Shown here: piece by piece, positions 23,692-31,858 of the stretch | Layout of the letters: every line of letters begins with the position of its first letter | How positions within the stretch are numbered: the first letter of the stretch is position 1 | Assembly: GCF_008329525.1 (NCBI RefSeq) | Contig: NZ_NPKQ01000006.1 | Coordinates: 124,001-188,000 of the forward strand | Length of the DNA stretch: 64,000 nucleotides | Reading direction: 5' to 3' | Source: Tardiphaga sp. P9-11 | GTDB taxonomy: Bacteria > Pseudomonadota > Alphaproteobacteria > Rhizobiales > Xanthobacteraceae | Made by a program: the position numbers and the translations under genes | Notes under the pieces: generated by a model | What the model saw: only the letters and a program-made list of their open reading frames with translations | Databases searched by the model: none | What the model was told of the DNA's origin: nothing

Positions 23692-23738
23692 GAGATGGCT
23701 CCGTGATCGATCATGGGTGTTGAGTTAGGAGGCAGCAA

Positions 23739-24077
23739 TCAGGCCGCGGCGCTCTTGCGACGCTCGGACTGGATCACTTCGAATCCCTCGAACTTGGGGT
23801 GACCGAGATAGAGGCTGGCGCCTTCCGACTTGTTGTCCGCGCGGGCATGCGCCTTGCGGAACTGCTCGGACTTGGTCCAGCCCTCGAAGTCCGCCTTGCT
23901 GGCCCAGACCGTATGCGACGAATACAGCGTGTGATCCTCGGCCACCGGACCTTTCAGCAGGCTGAACTCGATGAAGCCCGGCAATTCCGAGAGATAGGAT
24001 TCGCGGGTCGCCCAGATGTTTTCGAAAGCGGCTTCGGATCCGGTTTTGACCTGAAAGCGGTTCATGGCGATGAACAT
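23739..24077 (-). CDS. IsdG-family haem-degrading monooxygenase (HmuQ/HmuD type)
   Basis: A 112-residue antibiotic-biosynthesis-monooxygenase-fold protein: MFIAMNRFQVKTGSEAAFEN, then WATRESYLSELPGFIEFSLL, YSSHTVWASKADFEGWTKS and FRKAHARA. The Asn-6 in MNRF, the Trp near residue 58 (TVWAS) and the His near 76 (KAHARA) match the Asn-Trp-His triad of IsdG/IsdI haem oxygenases (numbering approximate). Bradyrhizobium has two such enzymes, HmuQ and HmuD; I cannot decide which this is. It degrades haem to release iron. Its AAGGAA ribosome site precedes ATG. It lies between hutX and the haem receptor gene. Confidence 0.85.
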   Translation of the reverse strand: MFIAMNRFQVKTGSEAAFENIWATRESYLSELPGFIEFSLLKGPVAEDHTLYSSHTVWASKADFEGWTKSEQFRKAHARADNKSEGASLYLGHPKFEGFEVIQSERRKSAAA

Positions 24078-24118
24078 GAGGCATTCCTTTTCTTTTGTGC
24101 TCGTAGCCGATCATAAAC

Positions 24119-24148
24119 GAAATCACGCCCAGACATGAGCGCGATTTC
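24119..24148. repeat. Stem-loop between haem receptor and IsdG-like gene
   Basis: Arms GAAATCACGC (24119-24128) and GCGCGATTTC (24139-24148) pair 9 of 10 around a 10-base loop in the 98-base gap after the receptor stop. There is no U-tract. It may partly separate receptor and downstream transcription or protect mRNA ends. Confidence 0.3.
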
Positions 24149-24175
24149 CCTTGAAGGTGCTTAGGTCGCAGGCGG

Positions 24176-26557
24176 TTATGCGCCGCCGAAATGGACCTTC
24201 AGACCTCCCCTGTAGACGATACCAGGGCCTGGGCTGGTCCAGAGAACGTCGTTTTGGTTGGTGCCGTCTGCACCGGCGCCCGGAATGGCGTAGGGGCGAT
24301 AGTACTTGTTCAGGATGTTGTCGACGCCGAAGTTAAGGGTGATATCGGGCGTGGGCTGATAGGCCACGTACAGATTGACCAGATCGTAGGCGGTCGATGG
24401 GACATAGCCGACCGGGATATCAGTGTTGGCGCCGACTGAGGCCCACTGAGCCGAGATGACCAGTTTGCGATCCAGCAAGCGGACACCACCGGTGGTCGTG
24501 ACCTTGCGCGGCTGGATCGTTGCCAGACCAACATTGGTCTGAGTGTTCTTGCCGCGCTGAAGCGTAGCGCCGACACCCAGGAACCAGTCGCCAGCATCAT
24601 ACGATGTCTCGGCTTCGAAGCCTTCGATCTTCGCCGACGCGATATTCTGGTACTGGTAGAACTGGCTGAACAGGCCCGAAATCGGGAAACCCATAAAGGT
24701 CAGCGGCGAAGCCACCGGGGTCGACGCAACCAGATCGATATAGTCGTCGACATCGTTGCGGAAGAAGTTGAACTTGGCACGGAAGCTATCGCCGGCTGTA
24801 AAGACACCGTTGTACTTCAGATTGACGCCGACTTCCGTGTTCTTACCGACTTCAGCACGCAGGTTCGGGTTCGGCCGGAAGCAGAACAGACCTGAGGTGC
24901 CATCGGGACAGTTGAACAGCGTCGGACCGCCACCGGTGGCATGGCCACCCGCGATCAGCGTCTCTGTGATCGACGGCGCGCGATAGCCCTCGGCGTAACT
25001 CACATAAGGCGTGAACCCAGCAACCGGTGTAACGCCGACAGTGATCTTCGGCGAGAGGCGATCACCGCTCGACGAAGTCGTTCCGGCGCCCCCTGTGCCC
25101 GACGAATTCAGTTCGTAGTGATCGTAACGCAGCGCGCTGATGACTTCGAGCCAGGTCGAGTAGTTGTTCTTCAGCTGAATGAAGCCGCCGCCCACCGTCC
25201 GGTCGCCGCTCGGCGTGGTGATGTTGGAGTTACCGCGGGAATCGAAGGTCGAGACCTTGTCGTTGAAAACGTCGAAACCGTAGGTGACCGCATTGCGCCA
25301 TCCGCCGAGATCGAAGCGAGACGTGTTGTTGACGTCCACGCCGATCGTATCGAGCAGATAACCACGGCGATCGCCGACGCAGCCCGAAATATTGTTGCCA
25401 GGACTAGCAAGCGTACAGGTGCCCGAGCCCGCGGTGATACGGTTGTTGTAGGTTTTGACCTGATCGTTGTCGGTGCGATTGCCGTACAGCGTGGCGCTCC
25501 AGTCGAACAACATGTCATCCGGCTTGGAGTACTTCCAGGTCACCGTACCGGTATAGGTCTTCGCCGTGGAGCCATAGACTGACGAACCGGCGATGGCCGC
25601 AGCCGGCGCCGACGTGGTGGTCCCGCCACGATTCATCTGACCGATGCTGTACTGGTAGTCCTGGAAGATACCGCCGAACTTGATCTCGTGGCCATCAGCA
25701 GGACGAACCGTCAGCTTCATCAAGCCGGCAGCAATGTCGTTGCCTGTGTTGCCGATCTCGGTACCAGCACCATCCTTGTAATTGCCTTGGGTCCGATAGA
25801 CCGCACCGCCAAACACATCGACCGTCGGATCAACACGCACTCCGCCGAACACCGAACCCATGCCACGGGCATTGTTGGAGCCGTAGGAGCCGCTCATATC
25901 CACGCCCCAGCGCTCGCCGGGTCGCAGGACGTCATTGATATCCTTGGTGCGGAACGAGGCCACGCCGCCGATGGCGCCAGAACCGTAGATGTTCGCGGTC
26001 GGGCCGCGCGTGATATCGATACCTCCGATCAGTTCGGGATCCAGAAAGAACGAGCCATTCGCATTGTGACCGGAGCGCTGGTAGTTCTGCCGGGCGCCGT
26101 CCACGACAACGGCAACACGGCCGAAGTCCTGCAGGCCGCGGATATTGATGGCGGTGGACGGATCATCGCCGCGATCCTGCATCCAGACACCAGGAACATT
26201 GTAGAACAGCTGGCTCAGACGGTTCGGCTGCTGCAGCTGGATCTGCTCCTGCGTCACGACGCTGACCGGAGCCAGCGCATCGATGGCGCGCTCCTGGGTC
26301 TTCGAAGCCGTCACCGTGATTTCATCGAGGGACTGACCGCTGCGGCTGGCCTGCGCATTCGCGTTAGCCACCTGTGCCGGCACGGCCGCCGGCTTGGCAG
26401 CCGCGCGCTTCTTCTTGGCCGGCTTCGGCTTTTGCGGCTGCACGCCGCCTGCCTGCGCGACGGCCTGTGCCAAGGCTGTCTCGGAGACCAACGCCCCCAA
26501 CGATACGATCGACACACCCAACAACAAGGCGCGCGTAGTCATGCCCCCAAGAGCCAT
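24176..26557 (-). CDS. hmuR: TonB-dependent haem/haemoglobin outer-membrane receptor
   Basis: A 793-residue receptor. The signal peptide ends near residue 31 (SETALAQA), a lysine/alanine/proline-rich spacer follows, then the TonB-box-like LDEITVTASKT near 77 and the plug domain (NRLSQLFYNVPGVWMQDRGD, then INIRGLQDFGRVAVVVDGAR). The barrel contains the haem-receptor pair YRAP (about residue 524) and PNPNLRAE (about 565) with a His between (AGGHATGG), matching the FRAP-His-NPNL signature. The C-terminus ends in Gly-Gly-Ala rather than Phe, which is unusual for a barrel. The start at 26557 has GGGGATTAGG; ATG at 26542 is possible. It is divergent from hmuPTUV. The symbol follows family practice. 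Confidence 0.92.
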   Translation of the reverse strand: MALGGMTTRALLLGVSIVSLGALVSETALAQAVAQAGGVQPQKPKPAKKKRAAAKPAAVPAQVANANAQASRSGQSLDEITVTASKTQERAIDALAPVSVVTQEQIQLQQPNRLSQLFYNVPGVWMQDRGDDPSTAINIRGLQDFGRVAVVVDGARQNYQRSGHNANGSFFLDPELIGGIDITRGPTANIYGSGAIGGVASFRTKDINDVLRPGERWGVDMSGSYGSNNARGMGSVFGGVRVDPTVDVFGGAVYRTQGNYKDGAGTEIGNTGNDIAAGLMKLTVRPADGHEIKFGGIFQDYQYSIGQMNRGGTTTSAPAAAIAGSSVYGSTAKTYTGTVTWKYSKPDDMLFDWSATLYGNRTDNDQVKTYNNRITAGSGTCTLASPGNNISGCVGDRRGYLLDTIGVDVNNTSRFDLGGWRNAVTYGFDVFNDKVSTFDSRGNSNITTPSGDRTVGGGFIQLKNNYSTWLEVISALRYDHYELNSSGTGGAGTTSSSGDRLSPKITVGVTPVAGFTPYVSYAEGYRAPSITETLIAGGHATGGGPTLFNCPDGTSGLFCFRPNPNLRAEVGKNTEVGVNLKYNGVFTAGDSFRAKFNFFRNDVDDYIDLVASTPVASPLTFMGFPISGLFSQFYQYQNIASAKIEGFEAETSYDAGDWFLGVGATLQRGKNTQTNVGLATIQPRKVTTTGGVRLLDRKLVISAQWASVGANTDIPVGYVPSTAYDLVNLYVAYQPTPDITLNFGVDNILNKYYRPYAIPGAGADGTNQNDVLWTSPGPGIVYRGGLKVHFGGA

Positions 26558-26674
26558 AGCCTAATCCCCAACACAATTTTTCAACGGATCGTGGCTGGCT
26601 GTCGCTGCATGAGGCAGTGAGCTTGCTGGCTTTCGAATACGACTCGGGGACCCCTGCCACCAAGTTGCCATTTT

Positions 26675-26720
26675 CGATTACGGTTCATTAACAGGAGGGT
26701 CAAGCAATCCCGCTCCTGTT
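26675..26720 (-). promoter_or_regulatory. Candidate hmuR promoter with flanking inverted repeat
   Basis: On the minus strand TTGACC (26703-26698) is followed after 17 bases by TAATCG (26680-26675), a plausible if weak -35/-10 pair. The perfect repeat AACAGGAG / CTCCTGTT (26690-26697 and 26713-26720) has the -35 box in its loop, an operator-like placement for an iron-responsive regulator. Classical Irr or Fur boxes are not evident. Confidence 0.35.
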
Positions 26721-26744
26721 TATATTGATTGTAGACTGCAGTGC

Positions 26745-26774
26745 TTGGCGATGACGTCAGACAAAACCTATAAC
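26745..26774 (+). promoter_or_regulatory. Candidate hmuPTUV promoter with TGACGTCA palindrome
   Basis: TTGGCG (26745-26750) and TATAAC (26769-26774) are 18 bases apart, a plausible sigma-70 pair 39 bases before the hmuP start. The perfect 8-bp palindrome TGACGTCA (26752-26759) lies inside the spacer and could be a regulator site. Confidence 0.4.
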
Positions 26775-26812
26775 GATGACAGAGACTTTCACGGATGGGA
26801 TAGATCGGCGCT

Positions 26813-27007
26813 ATGGATACGGGTTCTCACGACGGCAGCGCTGCCGCCCACGCCAAATCCTCAGCCGGACGCAATGTGGTCGTAAATGGCGACCGGATGG
26901 ACAGCAAGGAGCTGTTCGCTGATCAGCGTGAGTTGCTGATTACGCATGGCGACGAGACTTATCGCCTACGCCTGACGTTCCAGAACAAGCTGATCCTCAC
27001 CAAATGA
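26813..27007 (+). CDS. hmuP: Haemin uptake protein HmuP (HemP family)
   Basis: A 64-residue protein whose C-terminal half is the HemP/HmuP domain: DSKELFADQRELLITHGDET then YRLRLTFQNKLILTK, ending in the invariant LILTK. In Bradyrhizobium japonicum HmuP is a DNA-binding co-activator needed with Irr for haem-receptor expression (established knowledge for that species). Here it is the first gene of the hmuPTUV operon, divergent from hmuR, a fitting position for that job. Its stop overlaps the hmuT ATG by four bases. The short variable N-terminus, GSAAAHAKSS, is of no known function. Confidence 0.9.
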   Translation: MDTGSHDGSAAAHAKSSAGRNVVVNGDRMDSKELFADQRELLITHGDETYRLRLTFQNKLILTK

Positions 27008-27984
27008 CCGCCGGCCTCCCCGTTCGACGTCATCGCGTCGCGCATGCACTGCAATGTGTAGCGCTTGCCAGCACGCTGGCATTGTCCGCCGCGGCCTCAG
27101 CGGAAGACGCCGTTGTGCGTGACGCACGCGGGCGCGACGTCACAATCGGCCATCCGACCCGCATCGTCTCAATCGGCGGCGCGGTGACCGAAATCCTTTA
27201 TGCCCTCGGCGCCGACGACCGCATCGTCGCCGTCGATACGACCAGCCTGTATCCACCGAAGGCGATGACCGACAAACCCAATGTCGGTTACATGCGCCAA
27301 CTCTCTGCGGAAGGCGTGCTAGGGCTCAATCCGCAACTGGTGCTGGCGATTGCAGGCTCCGGCCCGAAGGAAACCATCGACGTCATAGACGCTGCCAAGA
27401 TCCCACTCATTGTCGTACCGGACACGTTCACCGAAGCCGGAATGGTCGAGAAGATCCGGCTGGTCGCCAAGGTCGCAGGTGTCGAGCCACGCGGCGAATG
27501 TCTCGCCAACGCCGTGGCCGGCGATCTTGCCGCGCTGCGTGAGTTGCGCGCCAAGGTGAAGACCCCGCCGCGGGTGATGTTCGTGATGTCCTTCCTCGAT
27601 GGCCGCGCCATGGTCGCTGGCCAGAAGACGGCAGCCAACGAGATCATCAAGCTGGCCGGCGGCGTCAATGTCGCGGACAGCTTCGACGGCTACAAGATCA
27701 TGACCGATGAAGCGATCGCCGCAGCCAAGCCGGATACCGTGCTGTCGATGGAGCGCGGCAAGGACACGTTGCAGGCCGACACCGTGTTCGCCAACCCCGC
27801 CTTCGCCCTGATGCCGGCTGCGAAGACCAGGAATCTGGTCACCATGGACGGCCTCTATCTGCTCGGTTTCGGCCCCCGCACGGCCGCCGCCGCGCGCGAC
27901 CTTGCCGTGAAGCTCGATCCGGCACTGACCGCTGACGCGGCCTCGTTCAAGCCCGCCTCGCTCGCCGTCAACTGTCGTCAATAA
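27004..27984 (+). CDS. hmuT: Haemin ABC transporter periplasmic binding protein
   Basis: A 326-residue exported protein of the FecB/HmuT (Peripla_BP_2) class. The signal peptide ends about residue 34 (SAAASAED). The mature domain opens with VVRDARGRDVTIGHPTRIVS, then GGAVTEILYALGADDRIVAV, and has the characteristic long rigid helix linking two lobes. The haem ligand is not certain: TSLYPPKAM and VGYMRQLSA contain candidate tyrosines. It binds haem delivered from the outer-membrane receptor and hands it to HmuUV. It overlaps hmuP by four bases. Confidence 0.93.
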   Translation: MTAGLPVRRHRVAHALQCVALASTLALSAAASAEDAVVRDARGRDVTIGHPTRIVSIGGAVTEILYALGADDRIVAVDTTSLYPPKAMTDKPNVGYMRQLSAEGVLGLNPQLVLAIAGSGPKETIDVIDAAKIPLIVVPDTFTEAGMVEKIRLVAKVAGVEPRGECLANAVAGDLAALRELRAKVKTPPRVMFVMSFLDGRAMVAGQKTAANEIIKLAGGVNVADSFDGYKIMTDEAIAAAKPDTVLSMERGKDTLQADTVFANPAFALMPAAKTRNLVTMDGLYLLGFGPRTAAAARDLAVKLDPALTADAASFKPASLAVNCRQ

Positions 27985-27985
27985 A

Positions 27986-29083
27986 ATGAGCGCTGCCGAC
28001 GCCAAGCTGACTGCGTTTGTCAGAACGAAGGGCCGGGTGCGCCGCCCTGCAACCGTCGTCGTCCTGTGCGGCCTGCTCGCAGCGCTGCTGCTGACAGTGC
28101 TGCTGGCCACCACCGTCGGTGCCGCCGGCATCCCACTGTCCCGCCTGCCCGCAGCACTCGGCCTCACGGCCACCGATCCCGCCAATCCATTTGCCGCGCG
28201 CGATCAACTGGTCCTGTGGTCGATCCGGATTCCACGTATTGCCATCGCCGCCATGATCGGCGGCATGCTGGGCGCCGCCGGCGCGATCATGCAGGGCCTG
28301 TTTCGCAATCCGCTCGCCGATCCGGCGCTGGTCGGCGTCTCCAGCGGCGGGGCACTTGCTGCAGCGGGCGCCATCGTCATCAGCGACAGCCGCTTTGCGC
28401 ATTACGTTGCGTTTCTGCAGCCATTTCTATTGCCGTTGGCCGCCTTCATCGGCTCGCTACTCACCACCATCATTCTTTATCGAATTTCCAGCCGCAGCGG
28501 ACGCACCTCCATTGCGCTGTTCCTGCTCGCCGGCATTGCCATCGCCGCGATCGCCAATGCGGGTATCGGCCTTCTTGTGTTCATCGCCGACGACCGCCAA
28601 TTGCGCGACATCACCTTCTGGCTGCTCGGCTCGCTGAGCGGCGCCACATGGAGCAAGGCGGCGACGATTGCACCGATGCTGGCGTTGGGACTGATCGGCA
28701 TGCTCTTCACCAGCCGTGGCCTCGACGTGCTGATCCTCGGTGAGTCCGAGGCGTTTCATTCCGGCGTCGATGTGGAGCGCCTCAAGCGGATCTGCATCGT
28801 GCTGGTCTCCGTCATGACCGGCGCAGCGGTTTCGGTGTGCGGCGTGATCGGCTTTGTCGGCATTGTGGTGCCGCATCTGCTTAGGCTGATGATAGGGCCG
28901 GGCCATCGGCTGCTGCTGCCGGCATCCGTCGGTCTTGGCGCCTGTTTGCTGGTCGGCGCTGATACACTGGCCCGCACCATCGTGGCGCCGGCCGAAATGC
29001 CCATCGGTATCCTGACTGCCGCCGTGGGCGCACCGATTTTCCTGCTGATCCTGCTACGTCAGCGCGGGCTGGTGGGACTGTGA
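27986..29083 (+). CDS. hmuU: Haemin ABC transporter permease (FecCD family)
   Basis: A 365-residue inner-membrane permease with about 9-10 helices. FecCD/BtuC-type segments are LVLWSIRIPRIAIAAMIGGM, LGAAGAIMQGLFRNPLADPA (a strongly conserved family region near residue 100), VGVSSGGALAAAGAIV, and CGVIGFVGIVVPHLLRLMIG near 290, with GADTLARTIVAPAEMPIGIL near the end. It starts one base after the hmuT stop and overlaps hmuV in GTGA. It forms the haem channel. Confidence 0.94.
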   Translation: MSAADAKLTAFVRTKGRVRRPATVVVLCGLLAALLLTVLLATTVGAAGIPLSRLPAALGLTATDPANPFAARDQLVLWSIRIPRIAIAAMIGGMLGAAGAIMQGLFRNPLADPALVGVSSGGALAAAGAIVISDSRFAHYVAFLQPFLLPLAAFIGSLLTTIILYRISSRSGRTSIALFLLAGIAIAAIANAGIGLLVFIADDRQLRDITFWLLGSLSGATWSKAATIAPMLALGLIGMLFTSRGLDVLILGESEAFHSGVDVERLKRICIVLVSVMTGAAVSVCGVIGFVGIVVPHLLRLMIGPGHRLLLPASVGLGACLLVGADTLARTIVAPAEMPIGILTAAVGAPIFLLILLRQRGLVGL

Positions 29084-29910
29084 CAAAAATGGCCAAATCG
29101 TCGGTCCTGACGGCATCCGGCATCTCGCTAACGATCGGCCAGGCCACGCTGCTCGATCATGTCGATCTCACCATCACCAGCGGCGAGATGGTCGCTATCG
29201 TCGGTCCCAACGGCGCCGGCAAGTCGACGCTGCTGCGACTGCTATCGGCCGATCTACGCGCGTCGCGCGGCGCCATCACCCTGAAAGGCTGCGACCTCCA
29301 CGCCTGGTCGCCCGCCGAACTGGCGATGCGGCGCGCGATGCTGTCGCAACATGTCAGTGTGAGCTTTCCATTCACGGTCGAGGAAGTCGTGCAGATGGGG
29401 CGGGGCAACATGCCGCTAGCCTCCGCTCAAGTACTAGTCGACGCAGCCATCGATGAAGTGGGACTTGGCGACTTCCGTTATCGCGAATTGCCAACGCTCT
29501 CCGGCGGTGAGCAACAGCGCGCGCATTTCGCGCGCATCCTCGTGCAGCTCGCCTGCGGCGAAGCTGCGCATGGTCCTGGCATCCTGCTGCTCGACGAGCC
29601 GACATCATCTCTGGATCTGCGCCACCAGATCGAACTGGTGGAGATTTCACGGCAGCGTGCGCGCAGCGGCACGGCCGTCATCGCGGTACTGCACGATCTC
29701 AACCTCGCCGTTCGCTTTGCGGATCGCATCGTCGTCATGCGCAATGGCGTCATTGCCGCGGAAGGAACGCCTGCGGAGACGATCACCAGCGATGTGATCC
29801 GTCGGGTGTTCGATATCGATGCCGTCGTCGCGCGCACCGAGGACGGCGCGCCCTATCTGCTGCCGCAGATGATGCAGCAGATCGCGATTTCTAGTGTCGT
29901 AGCGGATTAG
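29080..29910 (+). CDS. hmuV: Haemin ABC transporter ATPase
   Basis: A 276-residue ATPase. Walker A is GPNGAGKST near residue 44, the signature LSGGEQQRAHFARILVQLA is near 145, Walker B LLLDEPTSSLDLRHQIEL is near 168, and the H-loop is in AVLHDLNLAVRFADRIVV. The start is GTG at 29080 within the hmuU stop (GTGA), although ATG at 29089 is possible and would lose three residues. The C-terminal PYLLPQMMQQIAISS tail is variable. It is the last gene of the haem-import operon; no terminator is obvious in the next 140 bases. Confidence 0.93.
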   Translation: MTKMAKSSVLTASGISLTIGQATLLDHVDLTITSGEMVAIVGPNGAGKSTLLRLLSADLRASRGAITLKGCDLHAWSPAELAMRRAMLSQHVSVSFPFTVEEVVQMGRGNMPLASAQVLVDAAIDEVGLGDFRYRELPTLSGGEQQRAHFARILVQLACGEAAHGPGILLLDEPTSSLDLRHQIELVEISRQRARSGTAVIAVLHDLNLAVRFADRIVVMRNGVIAAEGTPAETITSDVIRRVFDIDAVVARTEDGAPYLLPQMMQQIAISSVVAD

Positions 29911-30053
29911 CTGCATTTCTGCCGGGGCATCAACCTGCGCAGGCATGCCTATGCATGAGTAACATTGTTGCTCACGGGAACTCACTTTTATCTGAACCCC
30001 TGATGAACTCACGCATTGCCCTCCTGTCGCAACCAAACCACGGAGGCTCCCCC

Positions 30054-30419
30054 ATGGGTTATGCACACAGGTCGACAGCGCTGGTGGTCGAGAACGACGA
30101 AGCACAACGCACACTGGTCAGCCTGCTGCTCGAAGAGAGCGAGATGAATGTCATCGAATGCGAAAGCGCGGAGGCGGCCGTACTGGTGCTTGAGGAATCC
30201 GGCGACAATGTTGCGATAGTCTTCACCGACGTGGAACTCGCGGGCATGATGGACGGCATTGAGCTCGCTTATCTCGCCAAGCAACGATTCCCCGATATGC
30301 ATGTGATCGTGACCTCGGGTGCGCCTCGCGTACGTCGGCTGCCCGACGGCACGCTGTTCATGGCCAAGCCATGGAGCCCGATCGATCTGCTCCGCGCCGC
30401 ACAACAATCATTTCACTGA
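30054..30419 (+). CDS. Stand-alone response-regulator receiver protein
   Basis: A 121-residue single receiver domain: ALVVENDEAQRTLVSLLLEE (acidic pair replaced by Glu-Asn-Asp), the phospho-acceptor Asp in VFTDVELAGMMDG near residue 62, Thr/Ser in VIVTSGAPRVRR near 90, and the conserved Lys in LFMAKPWSPIDLL near 107. All receiver landmarks are present, so phosphorylation is plausible. There is no output domain and no adjacent kinase, as in CheY/DivK-like or stress-response adaptors of alphaproteobacteria. The ATG at 30054 follows GGAGG; the longer frame from 29955 is unsupported. Confidence 0.88.
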   Translation: MGYAHRSTALVVENDEAQRTLVSLLLEESEMNVIECESAEAAVLVLEESGDNVAIVFTDVELAGMMDGIELAYLAKQRFPDMHVIVTSGAPRVRRLPDGTLFMAKPWSPIDLLRAAQQSFH

Positions 30420-30431
30420 TACAGGTCAAAT

Positions 30432-30447
30432 CGGTCCGCGCGGACCG
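30432..30447. repeat. Perfect 16-bp palindrome CGGTCCGCGCGGACCG
   Basis: The palindrome lies 12 bases after the receiver gene and 85 bases before the amidohydrolase. As RNA it gives a 6-bp stem with a GCGC loop and no U-tract, so it is a weak terminator at best and might be an operator. Confidence 0.35.
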
Positions 30448-30532
30448 GAGAATGCCGCCGCGTGGACCGTCTTGCATTGCTGCAGCGCAACGCCGATAAT
30501 TCGGCGATCACACCTGCAACAGCAAGGGTTTC

Positions 30533-31822
30533 ATGCCGTTCGACCTCCTCATTCGCAACGTCACGCTTCCCGACGGCCGCACGGGCCAGGATATCGCCAT
30601 TGAAGGGGGCCGTATCGTTGCGGTGCAGCCCAATCTGGCGGGAGAGGCCGGACGTGTGATCGATGCCGCCGGGCATCTGGTCTCGCCACCCTTCGTCGAT
30701 ATCCACTTCCATATGGATGCGACGCTATCGCTCGGCCTGCCGCGCCTGAATGTGTCCGGCACCCTGCTCGAGGGCATCGCCCTGTGGGGCGAGTTGAAGC
30801 CGTTGCTGACCTATGAGGCTCTGGTCGAACGGGCTCTGCGCTATTGCGATCTCGCGGTGGCACAGGGCCTGCTCGCGGTGCGTACTCATGTGGATATCTG
30901 CGACGACCGGCTGCTCGCTGTCGATGCGCTGCTGGACGTCAAGAAGCAGGTCGCGCCCTATCTCGATCTCGAACTGGTGGCGTTCCCGCAGGACGGCTAT
31001 TTCCGCTCACCAACTGCAGCCGAAAACCTGAAGCGTGCTCTCGACAAAGGCGTCAGCATTGTCGGAGGCATCCCGCATTTCGAACGAACCATGGCCGACG
31101 GCGCCGCATCAGTGAAAGCGCTGTGCGAGATCGCTGCGCAACGCGGATTGCGTGTCGACATGCATTGCGATGAAAGCGACGATCCGCTGTCGCGCCACAT
31201 CGAGACCCTCGCCTATGAGACCCAGCGGCTGGGATTGCACGGCCGAGTCGCCGGCTCGCATCTAACCTCCATGCATTCGATGGACAACTACTATGTCTCG
31301 AAGCTGCTGCCGCTGATCGCGGAGGCCGGCGTCGCTGCGATCGCCAACCCGCTGATCAACATCGTGCTGCAGGGCCGCCACGACAGCTATCCGAAGCGCC
31401 GCGGCCAGACCCGCGTGCCGGAGATGCGCCCCCATGGCATCACCGTCGCCTTCGGCCAGGATTGCTGCATGGACCCGTGGTATTCGCTGGGCTCGGCGGA
31501 CATGCTCGAAGTCGCGCATATGGGCCTGCATGTCGGGCAGATGACCAGCCGCGATGCGATGCGCTTTTGCTTCGATACGGTCACTAGCAATCCGGCAAAG
31601 ATCATGGGCCTCGACGGCTACGGCCTCAATGTCGGCTGCAACGGCGACCTCGTGCTGCTGCAGGCGCGCGACCCCATCGAGGCGATCCGGCTGAAGGCGA
31701 CACGGCTCGCGGTCGTGCGCCGCGGCAAGGTGATCGCCGAGACGCCCGCGCGGATCGGCCGGCTTGCGCTCGATGGCCGCCCGGCTTCGGTCGATCCGGC
31801 CGCCTACGCGCCACCGACCTGA
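30533..31822 (+). CDS. Cytosine-deaminase-like amidohydrolase
   Basis: A 429-residue metal-dependent hydrolase of the CodA branch. Metal and catalytic motifs: FVDIHFHMDATLSLGLPRLN (HxH near residue 58), VDMHCDESDDPLSRHIETL near 208, GSHLTSMHSMDNYY near 240, and FGQDCCMDPWYSLGSADML near 306, closely paralleling CodA. CodA enzymes deaminate cytosine, isoguanine or related N-heterocycles; the exact substrate is not deducible. The last third ends NVGCNGDLVLLQARDPIEAI, the usual domain that closes the metal-domain beta-sandwich. It is followed at 36 bases by an FAD/NAD protein on the same strand and converges with the Mo-hydroxylase/ABC operon. Confidence 0.85.
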   Translation: MPFDLLIRNVTLPDGRTGQDIAIEGGRIVAVQPNLAGEAGRVIDAAGHLVSPPFVDIHFHMDATLSLGLPRLNVSGTLLEGIALWGELKPLLTYEALVERALRYCDLAVAQGLLAVRTHVDICDDRLLAVDALLDVKKQVAPYLDLELVAFPQDGYFRSPTAAENLKRALDKGVSIVGGIPHFERTMADGAASVKALCEIAAQRGLRVDMHCDESDDPLSRHIETLAYETQRLGLHGRVAGSHLTSMHSMDNYYVSKLLPLIAEAGVAAIANPLINIVLQGRHDSYPKRRGQTRVPEMRPHGITVAFGQDCCMDPWYSLGSADMLEVAHMGLHVGQMTSRDAMRFCFDTVTSNPAKIMGLDGYGLNVGCNGDLVLLQARDPIEAIRLKATRLAVVRRGKVIAETPARIGRLALDGRPASVDPAAYAPPT

Positions 31823-31858
31823 TATCGTCGACCTCCTTCCCTCACATCGCCCGGCAGC

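Noticed and set aside
26700-26760. Classical Irr/Fur iron box in the haem control region
   Set aside because: I looked for a Fur-like GATAAT pattern or iron control element and did not find one; only the unassigned palindromes remain.
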